A DNA stretch of 7,769 nucleotides from Gammaproteobacteria bacterium (lineage in GTDB: Bacteria > Pseudomonadota > Gammaproteobacteria > DSM-16500), in contig SCTP01000019.1 of assembly GCA_004322325.1 (NCBI GenBank), positions 1 to 7,769 on the forward strand, read 5' to 3'. The translations under genes were made by a program, and so were the position numbers. Each line of letters begins with the position of its first letter. Position 1 is the first letter of the stretch. Below are positions 1 to 4,505 of the stretch, in pieces. The notes below the pieces were generated by a model. The model worked only from the letters and a program-made list of their open reading frames with translations. It was not told where the DNA came from and searched no databases.

Positions 1-1241
1 TGATGGGAGTGCTGCGTTGTGATCATCCGGATATTGAAGAATTTATTGCAGAGAAAGCCAACCCAAGTGAGTTTCGTCATTTTAATGTCTCAGTAATGGT
101 ATCCGATGCTTTCATGCACGCGGTGGAAAAAGATACGGAGTGGCCGTTGGTATTTGAAGGGCGAGTGTATCGTCAGGTAAGAGCCCGTGAGCTTTGGCAT
201 AAGATCATTGATTCTGCTTATCATTATGCGGAACCAGGTGTTTTATTTGGCGATACGATTAATCGCATGAATAATTTATGGTATCGTGAGCAGATTAGCG
301 CTACGAACCCATGTGGTGAAATTCCGTTGCCACCGTATGGGGCATGTAATTTAGGCGCGGTTAATTTAACGCAATTTGTGTCGGCACCGTTTACGTCGCA
401 AGCCGCATTAAAATGGGCGGAGTTGGAAGAAGTCGTGCGTATCGCGACGCGGTTTCAGGATAATGTGATTGATATCTCGAATTATCCGTTGCCCGTGCAG
501 CGTGAACAAGCGCAAGGAACGCGTCGAATTGGGTTAGGGTTAACGGGTTTGGCGGATGTGTTGGTGATGTTAGGGATACGTTACGGTAGTGCTGAATCGA
601 TCGCGTTTTCGCGCGATATCATGAAAAGAATCGCGGAAGTGACGTGGCACACGTCGATTGAATTAGCACAAGAGAAGGGAGTCTTTCCATTTTTTCATGT
701 GGATTATTTGCGCGGTGAGTTTGTGAAGACATTAGACGAATCCATCCAACACGCGCTAGCGCAATATGGCGTGCGTAATAGTCATCATAATACGATAGCG
801 CCGACGGGAACGATTAGTTTATTAGCGAATAATATTTCAAACGGCATCGAGCCTATTTTCAAGCCAGAGTATGATCGCCATGTGCGATTAGCAGAAGGAA
901 TGCGTACTTTTCGAGTGAAAGATTATGCGTTGCAATTGTGGCGAGAACAGCATGCAGGCATGCCGCCTGCTTGGGTGGATACGGATACGTTGATGCCAGA
1001 AGCGCATTTGCAAATTCAAGGGGCGATGCAGCCGTATATTGATAATGCGATTTCGAAGACGATTAATATTCCAGTGGATTTTCCCTTTGACAAGCTCATG
1101 GATGTGTATACGCAGGCGTATGCGTTGGGATTGAAAGGATGCACGGTGTTTAGGCCAAATCCGGTGACGGGGAGTGTGTTGGAGGCGGGTAGCAAAGAAG
1201 AAGCGCCACCGGTGGATCATTGTTGTCCGTATGAGGAGTGA
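1..1241 (+). CDS. nrdJ: Adenosylcobalamin-dependent (class II) ribonucleotide reductase, 3' part
   Basis: This is the C-terminal 412 residues of a vitamin B12-dependent ribonucleotide reductase, the cytoplasmic enzyme that reduces ribonucleotides to deoxyribonucleotides. The gene runs off the left edge; the ATG at 3 is an internal methionine, because the reading frame opens directly inside the catalytic barrel. Visible landmarks (fragment numbering) are the active-site NPCGE at 102-106, where C104 would be the thiyl-radical cysteine with N102 and E106 beside it; C115, eleven residues on, matching the second cysteine of the redox pair; the phosphate-binding APTGTIS block near 267-273; and the late GCTVFR block around C380. 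The protein ends with a vicinal Cys pair, C407-C408, five residues from the end, suitable as the swinging thiols that re-reduce the active site. By comparison with known class II enzymes roughly 200 N-terminal residues are missing. NPCGE followed by a short loop favours class II over class I NrdA. Its stop lies 5 nt from the stop of the convergent kinase gene. Confidence 0.93.
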   Translation, partial: MGVLRCDHPDIEEFIAEKANPSEFRHFNVSVMVSDAFMHAVEKDTEWPLVFEGRVYRQVRARELWHKIIDSAYHYAEPGVLFGDTINRMNNLWYREQISATNPCGEIPLPPYGACNLGAVNLTQFVSAPFTSQAALKWAELEEVVRIATRFQDNVIDISNYPLPVQREQAQGTRRIGLGLTGLADVLVMLGIRYGSAESIAFSRDIMKRIAEVTWHTSIELAQEKGVFPFFHVDYLRGEFVKTLDESIQHALAQYGVRNSHHNTIAPTGTISLLANNISNGIEPIFKPEYDRHVRLAEGMRTFRVKDYALQLWREQHAGMPPAWVDTDTLMPEAHLQIQGAMQPYIDNAISKTINIPVDFPFDKLMDVYTQAYALGLKGCTVFRPNPVTGSVLEAGSKEEAPPVDHCCPYEE

Positions 1242-1246
1242 TGAGA

Positions 1247-2125
1247 TCAGTATTTAAAGGTTTTTTTCATCTCTTCGTCTAAATACTCTACGGTTTCTTG
1301 TGCTGTAGGCCGTGAATCAGGGTCTTGCATCCAGCAGTGAGTGATTAATTTTTTGATTGAAGAGGGGCAGTCGTCTGGAATAGTTGGCCTTTTACCCTGT
1401 ATGACGGAACGGATTATCTTGGAATCGGGAATATCGTTATCATAGGGCGCTGATCTAGTAAAAAGGATGAAGTCTGTCATTCCCTTGGCATACACATCTG
1501 ATTTTTTTGAATAGTACCCTGATGTCAGTATTTCAGGTGCACAATAATCTGGCGTGCCTTCTATTAGCATTTGTTTTTGTTCAAGATCTTCTTCTAATTT
1601 AGCAAAACCAAAATCAGCTATTTTGGCTCGCTTGGTTTTATCAGATTGGGTCTGAGTTAAGAGGATATTATCAGGCTTGAGATCGCAGTGTATGATGTTA
1701 TGCTTATGCAAAAAAGCTAGGCCATTAGCAACATCAGCAGCAATTTGGTAAGACTCTTGCATAGTAATGTCACCTTCACAGATATTTTTGATTAAATCAC
1801 CTCCTGGCAGGTATTCCATCACCAATATAGGCTCTCTCTTAGCACAACCAAAAAACTTAACAACATGCTCGTTTGGATCGTCAGCTTGGCATTCACTAAT
1901 GATGGCCATGATCTTTTTTTCTTGTTCATAGATTTTAATCGCTGCTGCATCCTCAATTTTTAATATCTTGACAGCAACTTCTATTGCTCCACACCTGCCA
2001 TGATAGACGATAGCAAAGTTCCCTTCGCCTAGTTCTTTACCGATGGTGACGCTATTGTTCTCATGAGTTAATGCATTAGTGATAGCAAGTGTGTTCATGC
2101 CCTTCACTAGAGTGTTTCGTTTCAT
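1247..2125 (-). CDS. Eukaryotic-like (TKL-type) protein kinase, possible secreted effector
   Basis: A 292-residue single-domain protein kinase with all core subdomains. The glycine loop GEGNF is at 33-37, the ATP-binding lysine is K53 in VAVK, E69 is the probable helix-C glutamate, and the catalytic loop is H146-C147-D148 through N153. DFG is at 171-173, APE at 196-198, the helix-F aspartate is D210, and R272 is in DPDSRP. All catalytic residues are present, so it should be active. The HRD arginine is cysteine, making it a non-RD kinase, so regulation by activation-loop phosphorylation is unlikely. The C-lobe (CWMQDPDSRPT, preceded by IPDDCP) resembles eukaryotic tyrosine-kinase-like kinases more than bacterial PknB enzymes. 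There is no transmembrane, PASTA or signal segment. The first ATG overlaps the toxin stop as ATGA, suggesting translational coupling; an alternative ATG at 2098 (residue 10) also precedes the kinase fold. The gene is AT-rich beside its neighbours. Substrate unknown; serine/threonine or dual specificity cannot be told apart. Confidence 0.9.
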   Translation of the reverse strand: MKRNTLVKGMNTLAITNALTHENNSVTIGKELGEGNFAIVYHGRCGAIEVAVKILKIEDAAAIKIYEQEKKIMAIISECQADDPNEHVVKFFGCAKREPILVMEYLPGGDLIKNICEGDITMQESYQIAADVANGLAFLHKHNIIHCDLKPDNILLTQTQSDKTKRAKIADFGFAKLEEDLEQKQMLIEGTPDYCAPEILTSGYYSKKSDVYAKGMTDFILFTRSAPYDNDIPDSKIIRSVIQGKRPTIPDDCPSSIKKLITHCWMQDPDSRPTAQETVEYLDEEMKKTFKY

Positions 2126-2370
2126 AATTTCACTACCAGTAATAACACTTCTTGCTCTTCCACTTTATAAATTAAACGCATGTGGTTAATCATTTCTTCA
2201 CTGTAACTGTACAACCCCATCATCCCTTCAATTTTTTTCGCACCCGGTGGGCGAGGGTTGACAGCTAAGGCTTCAATTAGCTTGATGATCGCCTTTTGAT
2301 TTTTCGGTGCCAGCGCATGAATTTGCCGTTCGGCGGCAGGCGCAATGCGTATGTGGTATGGTTTGGTCAC
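2122..2370 (-). CDS. RelE/ParE-family toxin, C-terminally short
   Basis: An 82-residue small basic protein of the RelE/ParE toxin superfamily, whose members are ribosome-dependent mRNA endonucleases or gyrase poisons. The N-terminal strand YHIRIAPAAERQI, the following helix with QKAIIKLIEAL, NPRPPGAKKIEG and the strand RLIYKVEEQEVLLLVVKL fit the fold. It starts with GTG, 4 nt after the antitoxin stop, with an AGG Shine-Dalgarno inside the antitoxin's 3' end; tight antitoxin-first spacing is typical of these modules. Two oddities: the usual RxRxGDYR loop is replaced by a divergent segment (residues 53-65), and the protein stops at VVKL, without the G-H-R-x-x-x-Y-like tail where family members commonly carry catalytic or RNA-contacting residues. 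It may therefore be weakened or inactive, or follow another mechanism. The stop overlaps the kinase start by 4 nt. Confidence 0.85.
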   Translation of the reverse strand: MTKPYHIRIAPAAERQIHALAPKNQKAIIKLIEALAVNPRPPGAKKIEGMMGLYSYSEEMINHMRLIYKVEEQEVLLLVVKL

Positions 2371-2374
2371 GATG

Positions 2375-2632
2375 CTAACCTATGCTTTCTTTCAATTCAT
2401 CCAGCGAGATAGTGCCCTGCGTTCTTGCTTCCTGCAAGGCTTCTACTGCTTGCTGTAAATCACTTTTATCGCGTGACGCTTGCAGCAATTGCCAATCTTC
2501 CATGGGGATCATGACGGCAATTTCTTTGCCGCGGCGAGTGAAAATAACACATTCTTTATGATGAGAGACACGGTTAATGAGGTCGGAGAATTGTTCTTTT
2601 GCGTCAGCCGTATTAATAGATGAAATGGTCAT
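2375..2632 (-). CDS. Phd/YefM-family antitoxin
   Basis: An 85-residue antitoxin of the Phd/YefM family, expected to bind and neutralise the adjacent toxin and to repress the operon by binding its promoter. The N-terminal half has the family layout: a first strand ISSINTADAK, a helix EQFSDLINRV, then CVIFTRRGKEIAVMIPMEDW (the strand-turn-strand with the conserved GK-x-x-A-V-hydrophobic-x-P pattern) and a helix beginning at WQLL. The C-terminal half, from about residue 52, is polar and helical (QQAVEALQEARTQG, then LDELKESIG), as expected for the toxin-wrapping tail. The frame is open upstream to a TTG at 2653, but the ATG at 2632 is chosen because AAGGA sits 7 nt before it and the Phd fold begins there. 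The gene is intact, unlike its toxin partner. Confidence 0.9.
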   Translation of the reverse strand: MTISSINTADAKEQFSDLINRVSHHKECVIFTRRGKEIAVMIPMEDWQLLQASRDKSDLQQAVEALQEARTQGTISLDELKESIG

Positions 2633-2639
2633 GAGGGAT

Positions 2640-2644
2640 TCCTT
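2640..2644 (-). promoter_or_regulatory. Ribosome binding site fixing the antitoxin start
   Basis: AAGGA on the minus strand, 7 nt before the ATG at 2632. It lies inside the in-frame extension that begins at TTG 2653, so it argues for the shorter 85-residue antitoxin. Confidence 0.7.
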
Positions 2645-2666
2645 GGGTAGCAACAGGAAGGAGAAA

Positions 2667-2698
2667 CCTGGGTTTCGCTACGCTCCACCCAGGCTACG
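2667..2698. repeat. Short dispersed-type palindromic repeat, possible aldolase terminator
   Basis: CCTGGGT (2667-2673) is inverted as ACCCAGG (2687-2693) around a 13-nt loop, followed by CTACG. From memory, this CCTGGGT...ACCCAGG unit around a CGCTACGCTCC core resembles an intergenic repeat dispersed in several bacterial genomes; only one copy is present here. Read on the minus strand it starts 18 nt after the aldolase stop, forms a 7-bp GC-rich stem, and is followed by TTT and a pyrimidine-rich stretch, so it could act as a weak terminator separating the aldolase gene from the toxin-antitoxin cassette. The loop shares a 12-mer with the larger element at 4313-4450. Confidence 0.6.
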
Positions 2699-2711
2699 AT
2701 TGGTCATGAAC

Positions 2712-3752
2712 TTAAGAGGCGAGGGAGATTTCTTCTTTCTCCATGGCTTCTGAGTATTTGCCCATGGCAGCGAGGCTGTTGAGCATGGCGCGTTTGCTGA
2801 AAGCCTTTTGCGCGGTGGACACGTTTTTAGCTTGGCCTTGCCAGGTTTTCATGCTGTAGTCTTGCAATGCGCGGGCGTAGGAGAAGCTGAGGTTCCATGG
2901 GAGATGGCCTAGCTGATTCATGGCATTTAAGTGCGCCGTGGCTTGTTCAGGGGTTTGACCACCGGATAAGAAGTTAATGGTCGGCACGGTTGCTGGCACC
3001 ATTTTGCGTAGCACACGCACCGTTGCTTCTGCTACTTCGGCAACACTCGCTTTTTGCGGGCAAGCTTTGCCGTTAATGACCATGCTGGGTTTCAAGACAA
3101 TGTATTCTAATTTGACATGATGGTAATAGAGAGCATTGAAGACAGCATGCAATACGTGCTCCGTTACGGCTTCACATTGTTCCAGGGTATGACTGCCATC
3201 GATTAATACTTCAGGCTCAACGATAGGGACGATGCCTTGTTCTTGGCAGATGGCAGCGTAACGGGCCAACACGCCAGCATTCGCACCAATTGCCAACTGG
3301 CTAGGGGTATCTTTGCCGATGGTATAAACGGCACGCCATTTAGCAAAGCAAGCGCCTTTGGCTTTGTATTCAGCGATTCTTTCTGGCAAGCCATCTAAGC
3401 CTTGGGTGATGTTTTCATCGATCGTATTAGCGAGATGGATTAAGCCTTTATCGACTTTAATGCCTGGCAGAACGTTCATTTTCTTTAGCAGTTCAGGGAA
3501 AGTGATGCCCTGGCTGGTTTTTTGGCTGAGCGTTTCGTCGTACAAGATAACGCCGGCGATGTGCTTGTTAAACTCAGGTGCTGTCATCAGCATTTCACGG
3601 TAAGCGCGACGATTATCCTCGGTGGATTCAACGCCGACGGCTTGAAAACGTTTGGTAATGGTGGGGGTGCTTTCATCGGCGGCTAAAATTCCTTTGCCTT
3701 TGGTAGAAAGCTGGTGGATGGTGGATTGTAACTCGGTAATGATTGTTGTCAT
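2712..3752 (-). CDS. fba: Class I fructose-bisphosphate aldolase (eukaryotic-type family)
   Basis: A 346-residue class I aldolase: it cleaves fructose 1,6-bisphosphate to dihydroxyacetone phosphate and glyceraldehyde 3-phosphate, and the reverse in gluconeogenesis, through a lysine Schiff base and without metal. It aligns along its length with animal and plant aldolases: GKGILAADES at 19-28 (D26 = rabbit/human D33), K99 in GIKVDKG (= K107), K138 in FAKWR (= K146), E179 and E181 in PIVEPE (= E187/E189), Schiff-base K221 in VLKPSM (= K229), and LSGGQ further on. The C-terminal tail ends EISLAS and lacks the terminal tyrosine of muscle aldolase. The ATG at 3752 is preferred to the upstream in-frame one at 3812 because AAGGA lies 8 nt before it and the family's N-terminal helix begins there. 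No convincing promoter was found in 3753-3840. The gene stands between DUF29 and the toxin-antitoxin cassette, with no pathway partner nearby. Confidence 0.95.
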   Translation of the reverse strand: MTTIITELQSTIHQLSTKGKGILAADESTPTITKRFQAVGVESTEDNRRAYREMLMTAPEFNKHIAGVILYDETLSQKTSQGITFPELLKKMNVLPGIKVDKGLIHLANTIDENITQGLDGLPERIAEYKAKGACFAKWRAVYTIGKDTPSQLAIGANAGVLARYAAICQEQGIVPIVEPEVLIDGSHTLEQCEAVTEHVLHAVFNALYYHHVKLEYIVLKPSMVINGKACPQKASVAEVAEATVRVLRKMVPATVPTINFLSGGQTPEQATAHLNAMNQLGHLPWNLSFSYARALQDYSMKTWQGQAKNVSTAQKAFSKRAMLNSLAAMGKYSEAMEKEEISLAS

Positions 3753-3840
3753 GAGAGGCTTCCTTCTGTAAGAGCTAACAAAATTGTGCAAAAGGGTAGC
3801 ACAGATTTGCATGGGAAGCGAGAGGGTGATGAGTCAATTT

Positions 3841-4287
3841 TTAGTCAGGCAAAAAAGAAGACTTCAGGCAATCTTTAAAGCTAAATGGAGGATGCTTAGG
3901 AAATTCATCTTCCTCCAGCCGTGTTTGCTTTGCTGCTAACACTTTGGCTCTTTCGTATGCATGATGAAATTTTTCTTCTAATTCTTTTTTAAGGCTAGGG
4001 CTTTCCTCTAAAAGATCACTCAGTTGGATTCGCTGGTTTTTAATGGTTAATGTCCAACTTTTAGTTCTTTTCTCTGGTTGGTATTTCCATTTCAACAAAT
4101 GAGCCATTAAAACAGCTAGCCGATTCACGAGCTCTCTTTTTTCACTTTTTCCCATGCTTTCAATTTCCTCAGCAACATGCTCGATGTCGACGTTAGAGAA
4201 TTTTCCTTCTCGCAGAAGTTTTGCATTGTAAATGGCCCATGCATAGAAGTCTTTTTCGTATTCTTTCGAGATGATGTTTTTGACCAT
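3841..4287 (-). CDS. DUF29 family protein
   Basis: A 148-residue protein of the DUF29 family, whose function is not established. The family pattern is plain: YEKDFYAWAIYNAKLLREGKF (10-30), then AEEIESMGKSEKREL (39-53), HLLKWKYQPEKRTKSW (63-78), an R-I-x-L-x-x-L-L-E-x-S-P-S-L-K helix start near 90-105, and a final segment with FPKHPPFSF. It is predicted mostly alpha-helical, soluble, without signal peptide, and about the family's usual length. The ATG at 4287 has GAGG about 8 nt upstream. A possible -10 hexamer (TAGAAT, minus strand, 4312-4307) has no good -35, because the palindromic element begins at 4313. The coding sequence is AT-rich (18/60 G+C on 3961-4020) compared with the aldolase next to it, suggesting a different history. 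DUF29 genes are typically cyanobacterial or proteobacterial, often in accessory DNA and multicopy; this is background knowledge, not seen here. Confidence 0.88.
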   Translation of the reverse strand: MVKNIISKEYEKDFYAWAIYNAKLLREGKFSNVDIEHVAEEIESMGKSEKRELVNRLAVLMAHLLKWKYQPEKRTKSWTLTIKNQRIQLSDLLEESPSLKKELEEKFHHAYERAKVLAAKQTRLEEDEFPKHPPFSFKDCLKSSFLPD

Positions 4288-4312
4288 TATTTAAACCCTC
4301 AGTTGAATTCTA

Positions 4313-4450
4313 GAAACTGTCTCAAAAATAGCGATATCGTCATTGCGAGCGAAGCGCGGCAATCTATAAGCGGATTATCTAAGCAACAGCTTATGGATTG
4401 CCGCGTCGCTACGCTCCTCGCAATGACGGAGCGTTTTTTGAGGCAGGTTC
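4313..4450. repeat. MITE-like palindromic element
   Basis: A 138-bp, almost entirely palindromic intergenic element. The outer ends are 16-bp inverted repeats with two mismatches (4313-4328 and 4435-4450, each reading GAA-x-CTG-x-CTCAAAAA inwards). Inside are three further perfect paired blocks: CGTCATTGCGAG (4338-4349) with 4417-4428, CGCGGCAATC (4355-4364) with 4396-4405, and ATAAGC (4366-4371) with GCTTAT (4389-4394). The right arm has an unpaired TCGCTACGCTC insertion (4406-4416) facing CGAAG. The CGTCATTGCGAG...GCAATC unit is a sequence widely dispersed in bacterial genomes, as I recall it. No transposase is encoded, so any movement would need help in trans. A target duplication is uncertain: CTA occurs at 4310-4312 and 4452-4454, and AATT on both sides. 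Transcribed from proS, it would fold into a long hairpin and could end that transcript. Confidence 0.85.
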
Positions 4451-4505
4451 ACTAATTTTAACTCACTTAAGCTAGCTTATCCAAGCAACCAGCCTATGAG
4501 GAGGA

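Noticed and set aside
888..1220. Minus-strand open frame of 110 codons opposite the reductase
   Set aside because: It is Arg/His/Ile-rich, has no recognisable fold, and lies wholly antisense to conserved reductase sequence.
3203..3603. Open frames within the aldolase gene (minus 3203-3394, plus 3358-3603)
   Set aside because: Both are shadows of the aldolase frame, which carries the Schiff-base and other catalytic residues.
3753..3812. N-terminal extension of the aldolase to the ATG at 3812
   Set aside because: The 20 extra residues do not match the family, and a good AAGGA lies before the ATG at 3752.
4177..4455. Plus-strand open frame of 92 codons including IVIASEARQS and DCRVATLLAMTE
   Set aside because: It overlaps DUF29 antisense and its second half is a translation of the palindromic element; such peptides are a known artefact of this repeat type.
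4468..4479. Perfect 12-bp palindrome TAAGCTAGCTTA between the MITE-like element and proS
   Set aside because: It has no loop and no T-run, so it is not a terminator. It could be an operator, but it lies downstream of proS and nothing else supports that.
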